A stretch of DNA of 64,000 bases. Source: Chloroflexota bacterium (GTDB lineage: Bacteria; Chloroflexota; UBA6077; JACCZL01). Shown here in pieces: positions 44,662 through 54,200 of this stretch; within the stretch, counting starts at the first letter, position 1; the number at the start of each line of letters is the position of its first letter. The notes beneath the pieces were generated by a model. The model did no database searches. It was not told the DNA's origin and saw only the letters and a list, made by a program, of their open reading frames with translations. The stretch is taken from NCBI GenBank assembly GCA_020845495.1, contig JADLFM010000137.1:124001-188000 (forward strand), in the 5' to 3' direction. Both the position numbers and the translations under genes were made by a program.

Positions 44662-45357
44662 TCAGGCGTGAACTGCGGCGGTCTGGGCGAGCAACAGCGC
44701 TCGCAGTTCGGCGGTCGTGGAGACGACGTGGTCGGCATGGGCTGCGCGGAGGCGCCCGGCGCCGTGGACGCCCCAGGCGACGCCACAGGTCCGTGCACCG
44801 GCTGCCCGTCCCATCTCGATGTCGTGCGCGGCGTCGCCCACCATGAGCGTCGCGCTCGGCTCGACGTCCAGTTCGTGCAGCGCGACGAGCAACAAATCGG
44901 GGTACGGCTTGGGGCGGCCCGCGCGATCGCCGCCCACAATACTCGTGAACAGGCTTCGCACCCGGCAGCGCCCGAGCACAGTAGCGGCTACATCGGTCGA
45001 CTTGGCCGTCACCAGAGCGAGGCGCAGGCCTGCATCGCGGCAGGCTCGGAGCAGCGACCAGGTCTGCCGGAACAAGAAGGTGCTCGGAATGACCGTCTCG
45101 GCGTAGACGGTCCGATAGCGTGCCGCGAGGCCGTCAAGATCAGCGGCGCTGGCAGCCGGCGCGTAGCGCGCCAGGATATCGAGCAGCGGTAGCCCGATCA
45201 TCGCGCGGACCTCGAAGTCCGGCGCGGGGGGATAGCCGGCCTCTGCGAGCACGGCGGCAACCGTTGCACAGATCCCCGGCGCCGAGTCGGTCAGCGTGCC
45301 ATCCAGGTCGAAGGCAACGGCCCGCAACGGCCCGTCATGATGCACGATGCCATTCAC
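44662..45357 (-). CDS. gph: HAD phosphatase, phosphoglycolate-phosphatase-like
   Basis: 231 residues. Nucleophile D17 and acid D19 (FDLDGTLTDS), motif II LVTAKS, motif III lysine in GRPKPYPD, motif IV VGDAAHDIEMG. The size and cap region fit Gph/PpaX-type phosphatases. The position just upstream of glcD and glcF supports 2-phosphoglycolate as substrate: phosphoglycolate to glycolate to glyoxylate. The start is GTG 45355-45357, within a GTGA that overlaps the stop of a small upstream frame. Confidence 0.85.
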   Translation of the reverse strand: MNGIVHHDGPLRAVAFDLDGTLTDSAPGICATVAAVLAEAGYPPAPDFEVRAMIGLPLLDILARYAPAASAADLDGLAARYRTVYAETVIPSTFLFRQTWSLLRACRDAGLRLALVTAKSTDVAATVLGRCRVRSLFTSIVGGDRAGRPKPYPDLLLVALHELDVEPSATLMVGDAAHDIEMGRAAGARTCGVAWGVHGAGRLRAAHADHVVSTTAELRALLLAQTAAVHA

Positions 45358-45562
45358 GACTGGCTCAACCGTACGGCACGACGCGCGTTGTCGTCGCGCT
45401 CCAGATCCTCCACACCAGCGTCAGATGTCAGATCGGGGAAACGTCGACTATTTCGTGAAGCGATCTTCATCACCCGCTCAAAGTACGCATCGCGAAGCTC
45501 GGGCCTGTGCCCTTCGCGCAGGGGTAGGCGTCGCTGTCTGGAGGTTGGGAACCGTCATTCAT
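45354..45562 (-). pseudogene. Possible small frame-shifted ORF coupled to the phosphatase gene
   Basis: From ATG 45560-45562 one frame reads about 14 residues up to a CCCC run. A different frame then stays open to the TGA at 45354-45356, which overlaps the phosphatase GTG start. Joining them would give about 69 residues ending in ERVMKIASRN and then an acidic tail. As it stands only a 38-39 codon frame from ATG 45470 or GTG 45473 is intact. Third-position GC is lower than in neighbours, so it may not be a gene at all. Confidence 0.25.
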
Positions 45563-45898
45563 GGCCACAGTCTACCCCAGCCCGCAAGGCGCCACGTGTG
45601 TCGGTCGAACGGTCGCTCAGCCTGCCGCGGCAATCAGAGAAGTACCTGCACGCGAGGCTCTGCCAGCTCGATACGACAGCACATGCTGACACGATATGGA
45701 ACTCCGCTAATCACCGCGCCGTCTTCAAGGCATGACGACCGCACCTGCCGCCTCCAACGTCCGCCACCGTACGATGGTGCTGGGATCAGGCCGTGCAGGC
45801 TGCGCGGGCAGAGGCAAGTGCTGCGCGAGGGCAGGCAGGAGCATCCTCACCCCGCCGGCCTCTTGTCAGGCACGGCAGCAAAGCGTACGGTAGTGCCG
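45563..45898. other. Intergenic stretch, no gene recognised
   Basis: An open plus-strand frame runs through here into the next gene, but its translation is Arg/His-rich and unlike a protein, with no ribosome site. Confidence 0.5.
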
Positions 45899-46384
45899 AT
45901 GAATCAGCCTGCTGCGCGGCAGTCCGGGACGGACCGCTTCCTCCTCGCCATCGTGGCGGGGGCGATCCTGCTGGTTGTTGCCGGAGTGGTCGCCGCGATC
46001 GTCGTTGGCCGACCGAGTCCGGCGGCCCAAGTCGACCCGACCAGCCCATCCGGCGTCGTACAAGCGTATCTCGAAGCGCTCCGCACCGGCGACTACCAGG
46101 GTGCCGAGAGCTACTTGACTGACACGGCCCGCGCCTCGCTCCAACCTGGCGAACGCCGGCCGAGCTACGTCCCGAACGACACTGACGACACCCGAATCGT
46201 CGTCGAGACAGTCTCGATGACCGACGACAGGGCCGAGGTGAAGGTGACGTTCAGCCGCTTCACCGCCCGCTCCGACCCGTTCTCCGCGAATACGTGGCAT
46301 CGGGACGTGACCGTCCGGCTCCTACGCGAGGCCGGCGTCTGGCGGATCAGCCAGCCGGCCGCGCCCTGGCCGTACCTGTACTGA
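45899..46384 (+). CDS. Membrane-anchored protein with NTF2/SnoaL-like domain
   Basis: 161 residues. One membrane segment (about 14-37, FLLAIVAGAILLVVAGVVAAIVVG) then PSGVVQAYLEALRTGDYQGAESYLTD, the opening of an NTF2-like fold (DUF4878 style). The C-terminal strands VTVRLLREAGVWRISQ also fit. The domain would face outside. Function unknown. ATG 45899 is chosen because it begins the topogenic sequence. It is 23 bases upstream of the DUF5671 gene and likely co-transcribed. Confidence 0.75.
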   Translation: MNQPAARQSGTDRFLLAIVAGAILLVVAGVVAAIVVGRPSPAAQVDPTSPSGVVQAYLEALRTGDYQGAESYLTDTARASLQPGERRPSYVPNDTDDTRIVVETVSMTDDRAEVKVTFSRFTARSDPFSANTWHRDVTVRLLREAGVWRISQPAAPWPYLY

Positions 46385-46407
46385 CCGCCGCGATGAACTG
46401 CTGACCG

Positions 46408-48231
46408 ATGGCCGCTGCGCGCCGCGTCTACCTGTACGGCATCGCCTTCGCTAGCCTCGGCATGCTCGTCGCCGGCCTCGCCGGGTTGCTCGAACTGCTG
46501 CTCGAGGCGCTCGCCGAGGCGGTGCTTGGACCGATCCCGCATGTCGGCAGCGGCAACCTCACGAACCGGGTTAGCTTTTCGAGCGCGCTCGCGGGCATCG
46601 GGCTCGTGGCCTGGCTCATTCACTGGAGCCTTGCGAACCGCGCGGTCCGTCGCGGCGATACCCCCGAACTCCGCTCGACGCTTCGGGCGCTCTACCTCTA
46701 TGCGGCGCTGCTCGTCGGCGGTTTGCTGCTGACCTTCAACGCCCGCTCGCTTATCGCGGATCTCCTTGAAGCTGGGTTCGGGGTGCTCCACGCATCGGAC
46801 CTCATCGGCGGTAGCATCGTTCCGCCCCTCGCCAGGCTGGTCGTGGTGGCCGCTCTCTGGAGCTACCATGCCCGCGTCGTCGCCGCCGACCGCGCGGCCG
46901 TGCGCGAAGCTGGCGGACGTGCCACCCTCCGGCGCTGGTGCACCTACGTCCTCGCGTTCGTGGGCCTGATGCTGCTGGTCTTTGGGGCGGCTGGCTTGCT
47001 GGCGCTCCTCTGGGACGTACTGCTGCCCGGCGGGGTCACCATCGCCACTGGTGGCCGCTGGCTCGCCGTTGGGGTAGCCAGCCAGGTCAGTTCGGTGCTG
47101 GCGGGGCTTGGCTGCTGGCTACTCGCCTGGACCTGGAGCGTGCGTCGTTTCTGGCTCGACGACGGCCCCGACCCTGAACGCGCCTCGACCCTTCACAAGG
47201 TCTATCTGTACCTCGTCGTCGCGGTCGCCGTGAGCTGGACGGTCTGGAACCTAGGGCAGGTACTGTACCTGCTCCTACGGTCGACGCTCATCCCCGAGCA
47301 GGCGGGCGGGGTCTGGAGCGTCGCTCGTGGGGCGCTCGGCTCGACTATCGCCCACCTGCTCGTATTCGGGCTCACCTGGGCATATCATCGACGGGTCTTG
47401 CGGCGTGAAGCGGCTGCCGCTCCAGAAGTCGCCACCCAGGCCGGGATTCGCCGTGTCTACGGGTACCTCGTCGCGCTGGTTGGGGTGGCGACGTTTGGCG
47501 TCGGGCTTGCGGGCACCATCTCAACGCTCCTCGACCTTCTGGTCCAGTCCAGCGTGGTTCGCCCCGAACACTGGTGGGAAGAGCGGCTGAGCTTGTTCGG
47601 GACGCTCCTGATTGTCGGGCTGCCGGTCTGGCTGCTGCCCTGGACGAGCCTTCAGCGCGAGGCCGATGAGCCAGCGGCGCGGCAATCGCTCGCGCGCCGA
47701 ATCTACCTCTTCATCGTCCTCGGCGTGACGGTCCTGACGCTCCTGGGCAGCGGCGCATTCACCCTGTATCAGTTGCTGCGCTTCGCGTTGGGCGAGCGCT
47801 GGACCGGCGCCCAGACCGGCGACCTCCTCGACGCTGGCAGCGCCGCGATTGCCGCCGGGATACTGCTGGCATATCACGTCGGCGTCTTCCGTCGAGATGC
47901 GGGCCTCACGGGGGCCACGGCGGCCCCAACGTCCCTCGAAGCGCCAGAGCGCCTACTGGCGGACGGTTCCCGAGCCGTTGCTCGGCTCCCAACCGACGTC
48001 ACTACGCCCGAGCGCGAGCTACCGGCACACGACGGGGTTGCAGTGCCCGTGCGGGCACGTCAGGGACCGGCCAGTGTGGCGCTCCTGATCGCTCAAACGG
48101 CCGATCCCGCCGCGCTCGCCGAGCTTCAGCGGCAGATCGAGCGGATTGCCCCGCTGGGAACGACTGTCAGGCACGTGGAAGTCGACGCTGACCTGGCCGA
48201 CCGCCTCCTCGACGAGTCAGCGGGCATCTAA
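46408..48231 (+). CDS. DUF5671-type polytopic membrane protein
   Basis: 607 residues with about twelve or more membrane segments. The unit RRVYLYGIAF...LLELLLE, found at the N-terminus, recurs three more times in diverged form (ALYLYAALLVGG, VYLYLVVAVAV, RIYLFIVLGVT, with VYGYLVALVGV as another), each followed by a YHxxV or WSV-type turn. The C-terminal 120 residues are soluble and basic/Pro-rich. Function not known; such proteins are common in Chloroflexota. Convergent with the hydroxyacyl-CoA dehydrogenase gene 8 bases away. Confidence 0.85.
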   Translation: MAAARRVYLYGIAFASLGMLVAGLAGLLELLLEALAEAVLGPIPHVGSGNLTNRVSFSSALAGIGLVAWLIHWSLANRAVRRGDTPELRSTLRALYLYAALLVGGLLLTFNARSLIADLLEAGFGVLHASDLIGGSIVPPLARLVVVAALWSYHARVVAADRAAVREAGGRATLRRWCTYVLAFVGLMLLVFGAAGLLALLWDVLLPGGVTIATGGRWLAVGVASQVSSVLAGLGCWLLAWTWSVRRFWLDDGPDPERASTLHKVYLYLVVAVAVSWTVWNLGQVLYLLLRSTLIPEQAGGVWSVARGALGSTIAHLLVFGLTWAYHRRVLRREAAAAPEVATQAGIRRVYGYLVALVGVATFGVGLAGTISTLLDLLVQSSVVRPEHWWEERLSLFGTLLIVGLPVWLLPWTSLQREADEPAARQSLARRIYLFIVLGVTVLTLLGSGAFTLYQLLRFALGERWTGAQTGDLLDAGSAAIAAGILLAYHVGVFRRDAGLTGATAAPTSLEAPERLLADGSRAVARLPTDVTTPERELPAHDGVAVPVRARQGPASVALLIAQTADPAALAELQRQIERIAPLGTTVRHVEVDADLADRLLDESAGI

Positions 48232-48239
48232 AGCATCGG

Positions 48240-49184
48240 TCAGTCGCGGTGCTCCGGGCGCAGGTGTCGCAGGAGCTCGGCGTCGCGCTTCGCCAGCGCC
48301 TCGCGGGCGGCCTCCGGCGGCCAGGCGTAGAAACCCTGCCCGCTCTTCAGGCCAAGGTCTCCTCTGGCTGCCCGCTCGGCCAACATCGGTTGGGGTTCGG
48401 TTGCGGCGCTAATGCGGGGGTACAGATAGCCCGCGATCGCCTGCCAGACGTCCAGGCCGGCCATGTCGGTGATGGTGAACGGCCCGAATGCCGCCAGCCG
48501 CCGCCCGAAGCCCAGGCTGACCACGGCATCGAGATCTTCCATACTGCACACGCCGTCTTCGACCAAGGCCAGCGCTTCCCGCAGCAGCGCAGATTGGAGC
48601 CGGTTGGCGATAAAGCCGGGGACTTCCTTGCGGAGCAGGGCCGGCGTCTTGCCAGCCGCACGCAAGAGCCGGGTCGTGGTGTCCACGGCCGCCGGAGACG
48701 TGCCAGGGTGAACGACCACCTCGACGACGGGGATCAGGTGGCCGGGGTTGAAGTAGTGAGCGATGATGACGCGCTCGGGATGTTTCGTTGGCGCGGCGAG
48801 TGCCGAGGGCATCAGGCTCGACGTGTTGCTTGCCAGGACAGTATCGGGCCGAGTCATGGCGTCGAGCTCGGCGTAAAACGCCTGCTTCACGGCCAGGTCT
48901 TCGACGATGGCCTCGGCCACGTAGTCGGCCGTCCCGACCGCATCGCCAAGATCGGCCGTCGGATGGAGCCGCCCGAGGGCCGCGTCGAGGTCTGCCACCT
49001 CGATGACGCCGCCGTCGACGAGCGCCTGTCCGACCTGTCGGGCACGCTCCAAGACACTCTGCACCCGATCTGGATCGCTGTCGTAGATCGTGACGCCGAA
49101 GCCGCTGCGCGCCCAGTCCAGGCCGATTGACGTCCCCATCAAGCCCGCGCCGACGACGGCGATTCGCTCCGGCCGCTCACTCAT
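48240..49184 (-). CDS. 3-hydroxyacyl-CoA dehydrogenase family protein
   Basis: 314 residues. N-terminal NAD domain with GAGLMG (12-17), SNTSS (119-123), catalytic H143 (AHYFNP) and E155 region, then the C-terminal 3HCDH domain (VPGFIANRLQSALLREAL). It oxidises a 3-hydroxyacyl-CoA, or a related hydroxyacid as in L-gulonate 3-dehydrogenases. GGAGG lies 6 bases before ATG 49182-49184; the in-frame start at 49205 is rejected. Confidence 0.93.
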   Translation of the reverse strand: MSERPERIAVVGAGLMGTSIGLDWARSGFGVTIYDSDPDRVQSVLERARQVGQALVDGGVIEVADLDAALGRLHPTADLGDAVGTADYVAEAIVEDLAVKQAFYAELDAMTRPDTVLASNTSSLMPSALAAPTKHPERVIIAHYFNPGHLIPVVEVVVHPGTSPAAVDTTTRLLRAAGKTPALLRKEVPGFIANRLQSALLREALALVEDGVCSMEDLDAVVSLGFGRRLAAFGPFTITDMAGLDVWQAIAGYLYPRISAATEPQPMLAERAARGDLGLKSGQGFYAWPPEAAREALAKRDAELLRHLRPEHRD

Positions 49185-49297
49185 GCCCTGCCTCCGACGA
49201 TCCAATCTTCAACTAGCCTAACCCACGCCTGGCCGAGCGTGAACCAGATACGGTCCGGCTCAGCGTCGCCTGAAGGGGTAGGCGCAATCCAACCAGG

Positions 49298-49684
49298 TTA
49301 CGGCTGCATCGTAGCAAGACGTGGCCTCGAGCGGAGGGGCCAGGGCCGAGCGGTTGGGGTGGTCGGGGTGTGCGGTCGGGGTGTGCGGTCGGTCAGGGCT
49401 GCGGGCAATGCTGGCTGTAGACGTGTGGGCGGTGCCTGGCTCAGGGTGCGGGCCTGATACGCGCGGCCTGGATCGAGCATCGGGCGCGGATCGACGCCGT
49501 AGAGCGCGAGCGCCCGCTGAGGCCCCGCGCTCTCGATCTCGGCGTCGGCCCCGTGCGCGTGCAGGTAGCGGGTAGCCGCGAACAGCGAGCCGCCAGCGCT
49601 ACAGACGTCGGTCTGACCGTCGCCATTCACGTCGTCGGCATAGTCATGGAACGTCGACGGTTGGGACTGGCGCACCGTGCGCAC
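49298..49684 (-). pseudogene. Truncated duplicate of the lytic transglycosylase C-terminal part
   Basis: Residues 10-80 of this frame match the C-terminal part of the transglycosylase at 49910-50683: TFHDYADDVNGDGQTDVC against TFDRYAVDANHDGQADVC, then ATRYLHAHGAD against AARYLRAVGAD. The region holding the catalytic Glu is missing, and the tail after about residue 80 is Pro/Thr-rich nonsense with a small tandem repeat. It has a GTG start and no ribosome site. Best read as a decayed copy. Confidence 0.7.
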
Positions 49685-49702
49685 GTCTCCCAGGCTGGCA
49701 GG

Positions 49703-49870
49703 TCAAGACGGCGCCCACTGCTCGACCAGCACCACCAGGAAGGGCACGGCGAGGGTCAGCCCGACCACGACGTACAGGGCGTAGCGCCGGAAGTAGGCGG
49801 TGACGGACGCGTCATCGGCGCGTCGTCCCCTGATGGTTGCGGTCGTCCAGAGGGTCGGCCGCCCGTGCAT
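49703..49870 (-). CDS. Small membrane protein (55 aa)
   Basis: ATG 49868-49870 to TGA 49703-49705, below common gene-length cut-offs. Sequence: 30 polar and basic residues (MHGRPTLWTTATIRG start), then one hydrophobic segment ALYVVVGLTLAVPFLVVLV and a short polar end. GGTGAGG ends 2 bases before the ATG. It lies between the transglycosylase gene and its truncated copy. Function unknown. Confidence 0.45.
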   Translation of the reverse strand: MHGRPTLWTTATIRGRRADDASVTAYFRRYALYVVVGLTLAVPFLVVLVEQWAPS

Positions 49871-49909
49871 CGCCTCACCCGTTTGCGCCGCGTATGAGCG
49901 CCCAGAGTA

Positions 49910-50683
49910 TCAGTTCTGGGCAGTGTTCACGGTGCTCTCCGAGCGCATGATAGCGGTGCCCACTTCCAGCCCGCCAGCGTGCGCCTGATAATGCAGCGCG
50001 AGCGACACCACCCGGTCAGCATCGGTGCCATAGCGGAGGAGTGCCTGGCGTGTCCCGGCGCTGGTGACGTCATCATCGGCGCCAACTGCACGCAGGTAGC
50101 GCGCAGCCGAAAAGAGGGCATCGGAGAAGGCGCACACATCTGCCTGTCCATCATGGTTGGCATCGACGGCGTACCGATCGAACGTCGCTCGCTTGAACTG
50201 GAACGGCCCGGTCGCACCTGAGCCATCCAGGTTCGCCATGCAACTGTTGGGCGACGCGCCGGACTCGACTTGATGGAGCGCCTGGAGCAGATACGGGCTG
50301 ACCTGATACTGCTCGGCCGCCGCGCGGAACCAGCCACTGGTCGGCGGCTCGTCGCTCGATGCAGCACGAGCGGGCTGGGCTGCCGGCGCGGCCTCGCGGG
50401 CATCAGCAGGCGCCGCGCCCTCGAACGGCAACGAGGGCAGTGCGAGCGTTCCAGAAGGTGCGAGCATGACGGCTGACGCCGAACCTCCCGACGCACCGAC
50501 GTGGTCGCCCGAATCTCCAGTTTGCGGCTGCGCCGAGACTGAGAGCGTCGTCGCAAGCAGCGCTACGATCAGCACGGCGGCCGCGACGGTCTGCCGCTCA
50601 CGCTGGCGGGTGTTTCGTACGCAGATTCTCGGGAGTGCCTGCGGGCGGTGGTACGGTTGCCCTCGGTTCAGCCGCTCGCGCAT
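49910..50683 (-). CDS. Lytic transglycosylase (SLT domain), exported
   Basis: 257 residues. A membrane segment (about 33-50) is followed by an Ala/Pro linker to 112. The SLT domain has catalytic E140 in LHQVESG and GATGPFQF. Inserted in it is a loop DANHDGQAD (174-182) that fits the DxNxDGxxD calcium pattern of EF-hand/dockerin loops. It cleaves peptidoglycan glycan strands. ATG 50683 follows GGGAGG by 7 bases; longer TTG/ATG starts at 50713 and 50710 lack this. Confidence 0.88.
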   Translation of the reverse strand: MRERLNRGQPYHRPQALPRICVRNTRQRERQTVAAAVLIVALLATTLSVSAQPQTGDSGDHVGASGGSASAVMLAPSGTLALPSLPFEGAAPADAREAAPAAQPARAASSDEPPTSGWFRAAAEQYQVSPYLLQALHQVESGASPNSCMANLDGSGATGPFQFKRATFDRYAVDANHDGQADVCAFSDALFSAARYLRAVGADDDVTSAGTRQALLRYGTDADRVVSLALHYQAHAGGLEVGTAIMRSESTVNTAQN

Positions 50684-50979
50684 CGTCCGACCTCCCGCCG
50701 CGAGCCTCATCAAACCCCTCCCGGAGCTTCGTCCTCGACCGGTCTGGCTCCCGCTCTACGCGCTAGACGCGCTCCTCACCCCGTCGTGGGACGTTCCACA
50801 CTGGGGGGCGGACGATCCAGACGCGAATCAGGAGGCGCATACTCGCAGGAATGATGCCAGCGGCAGGTGTACGCGGCGGTGACACACCATGTGGCGATCG
50901 GGGGTATGGTGGGCGGTAGAGGCACTCAGGCATGCGTGAGAGACAACATCACGAGCCACTTCGCACCGCGTCGGTCCAC
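50684..50979. other. Intergenic stretch, no gene recognised
   Basis: Sequence upstream of the transglycosylase gene and downstream of dnaE. It presumably holds the transglycosylase promoter; no clear boxes seen. Confidence 0.5.
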
Positions 50980-51025
50980 GCCTGAGCCGAAGGGTTGACG
51001 GGGCCTGAGCCGAAGGGCTGACGGG
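50980..51025. repeat. 23-bp tandem duplication in the dnaE-transglycosylase gap
   Basis: Units 50980-51002 and 51003-51025 differ at one base. The core is cctgagccgaaggg. Confidence 0.9.
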
Positions 51026-51145
51026 CCTGGCTCGGCGGGGCAGGCTCGGGGTGGCCGACAGCGTGAGGGGGCCGATAGTGTCACGGGGAACGGCGGTGGG
51101 GGAACGGCCGGCACATGCACGAGGGAGGCACGGCCACGCCGAGGT

Positions 51146-51173
51146 GGCCCGAGCCTCACCTGAGGCTCGGGCC
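51146..51173 (-). terminator. Perfect 13-bp hairpin downstream of dnaE
   Basis: ggcccgagcctca pairs exactly with tgaggctcgggcc across two bases. It begins 30 bases after the dnaE stop on the minus strand. There is no T-run, but the strength and position fit a terminator. Confidence 0.6.
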
Positions 51174-51202
51174 ATCGTCGGTGGCGTGAGGGCGGAGGGA
51201 GG

Positions 51203-54200
51203 TCAGGCGTGCTCGGCGAGTACTCCCGCGTCCCCCAGGATATGACGAAGTTCGCGCTCCAGGTCGGCGGTGAAGCGGACCATGCAGTCGGGCGCGCTCA
51301 CCCGATATTGCCCCTCCGGCAGCGTGACGATCACGTCCAGCGGCGACTGGCCGGCGCCCGTCTCTTGCACGAGGCGATCGAGGTGCTGGAGTTGGCGAAT
51401 CGCGGCATCCGGATCGTCGGTACGCTCGACGACGACCCTGAGCCGCCGGAGCACGATCTCAGGCGCCGACTTCGCACCAGTGCCGTTGGCGGCTCCGTTG
51501 CCGTTGGCGGCTCCGTTGCCGTTAGCCGATCCGTTGCCGTGGCCGTTCCCACTCGCGCTGGGCGGCTGGGCAGCCGGCCGCCACGCCCGCCTGGTGTCCT
51601 GCGCCACGGCGACGGTCGGGGTGTAGACCACCACCTCGTCGTCCGGGGTCGTCTCGACGTCCGCGCCCAACTGCGGCTCTTCGACGCCCTCTGCGATGAT
51701 CTGGAGTCGGTCGTCGCGGGCGTCCACCTTGCCCTGGATGACGAGAATCGCATCCTCACGCCAGAGATCCGCCGTCTGCTGGAACGTTCGCGGGAAACCG
51801 ACGACCTCGACGCTGCCGTGTAGATCTTCGAGCGTCGCGACGACCATCGTATCGCCCTTGCGGGTCGTGATCCGCCGGACGGCCGCCACGATCCCGGCCA
51901 CCGTTACTTGCTTCTCGGCGATGTCGGCGCTGACCTCGCTCGTAACCGTGTACTTCCGACTCGCGAACCAGCGGGCAGCGTCCATGAACGGGTGGTCCGA
52001 GAGGAAGACGCCAATCGCCTCCTTCTCCCAGGCCAGCCGCTCACGCCGGCCGACCTCAGGAACGGCCGGCAAGGGCGTCTCGAGGATGGCCGCTGCCGCC
52101 GGATCTGCGTCGCCGCCGAACATACTAAACATGTCGACTTGCCCGGCGCTCGCGGCCTTCTGGCGGCTTTGACCGGCGCCCATACAGGCGTCGACGCCGG
52201 CCAGGACACGCTCGCGGGGACCGAAGTCGTCCAGGGCGCCGCATTTGGCGAGCGCCTCGATCACGCGCTTGTTGACGAGTCGAAGGTCGACCCGGCTACA
52301 GAAGTCGTCGAGGGATTTGAAGGGGCCGTTCTTCTCCCGCTCGGCGACGACCGCCTCGACGGCGCCTTCGCCAACATTCTTGACGGCCGCGAGCCCAAAG
52401 CGGATGCCTCGATCGAACTGTGGCCCCGGCCCTGACGGATCTGGGTCCACCCGCTCGACGGTGAAGCGTACCTGGCTGTAGTTGATGTGCGGTAGCAGGA
52501 TCGGAATACCGATCCGCCGACATTCCCCGAGCGCCGAGATGATCTTCTCAGGCTTCGCCACATCAGTCGTCAGGACGGCCGCCATCCATTCGACCGGGTA
52601 ATTTGCCTTGAGGTAGGCTGTCTGATATGCGACAAAGGCGTAGCAGAATGCGTGTGACTTGTTAAAGGCATAGCCCGCGAACGGCTCGATGTATTCCCAC
52701 AGTTTTTCGGCCGTCTCGACGGCGTAGCCGCGCGCCTTCGCGCCGTCGAGGAAGCGTGCCCGCTCGTTCCGCATCACCTCGGGGTCTTTCTTGCCCATAG
52801 CGCGACGCAGAATGTCGGCTTGTCCAAGCGAGTAGCCAGCCACCCGCTGAACGATCTGAAGCACCTGATCCTGATAGACAATGATCCCGTACGACTCTTT
52901 GAGCAGATCCTCGAGAGACGGGTCCGGGTACTCGACCGCCTGCCGCCCTTCCTTGCGGGCGATGTAGTTCGGGATGTGGGCCATCGGGCCGGGCCGATAG
53001 AGCGCCACCATCGCCGCCAGGTGCCGGACGGTCTGCGGTTTCAGCTCTTTCACGTAGCGGGTCATCCCGCTGCCTTCAAGCTGGAACACCGAGTGGGTCT
53101 CGCCATCCGAGAGTTTGTCGTAGGTCTTCTGGTCGTCGAGCGGAATATCACTCAGGTTGATCTCGACGCCGCGCGACTCTCGGATGTACTCGACGGCCTT
53201 GGCGAGCATGGTCAGGTTCGCCAGCCCCAGGAAGTCCATCTTCAGCAGCCCGATGTGCTCGAGCGCCTTCTGGGGGTACTGGGTCATGACCATGGTGTCG
53301 CTCTTGCCGACCCGCTGCAAGGGCGAGTGGTGGACGAGCGGATCGCCCGAAATCACGACGCCGGCCGCGTGAGTCGAGGCGTGACGGGCCGCGCCCTCGA
53401 TGTCGGTGGCACGGTCGAGCAGGCGCTTCACCGATGGATCCCCGTCGTAGAGTTGCTTGAGCTCCTTGACCTGAACGAGCGACCGCTCGATGGTCATACC
53501 GACGGGAATCTGCGGGATCAACTTGGCGACGCGCTCGACTTCGTTCAACGGGTAGTTCAGCGCCCGGCCGACGTCCCGGATAGCGGCGCGGGCAAGCAAG
53601 CGCCCAAAGGTCACCATCTGCGCGACATGATCGGCGCCGTACCGCTCGATACAGTAGTTGATGACTTCCTCGCGCCGCTCGTCCGCGAAGTCCATGTCCA
53701 CGTCGGGCATCTGGACGCGCTCGGGGTTGAGGAAGCGCTCGAACGTCAGGCCATACTCGATTGGATCGACGTCGGCGATGCCGAGCAGGTACAGGATGAT
53801 GCTGCCGGCCGCCGAACCACGCGGGCCGCAGGGAATCTTGCGCTGACGCGCCCAGGCGACGTAGTCCCAGACGAGCAGGATGTACGCCGAGAAGCCGGTC
53901 TTTCGGACGACCTCCAACTCGTACTCAAGGCGCTGGCGAACGTAGTCGGCCGCACCGGGATAGCGCTGGGGCAGCCGGTCACGGCATTCGCGGGCCAGGC
54001 ACGCATCGGCCGCCTCACCGGGCCGCATGACGTGTTCGAGCGGCGGGAAGTTGATGCGCCCGAACTTGAGCTCCAGGTTGCAACGCTCGGCGATGACGAG
54101 CGAGTTGGAGATCGCCTCGGGAACCTCCTTGAACAGCTCGGCCATCTCGCCCGGGCTCTTCAAGTAGAACTCCTGCGTGTCGAAGCGCATCCGCTTCGGA

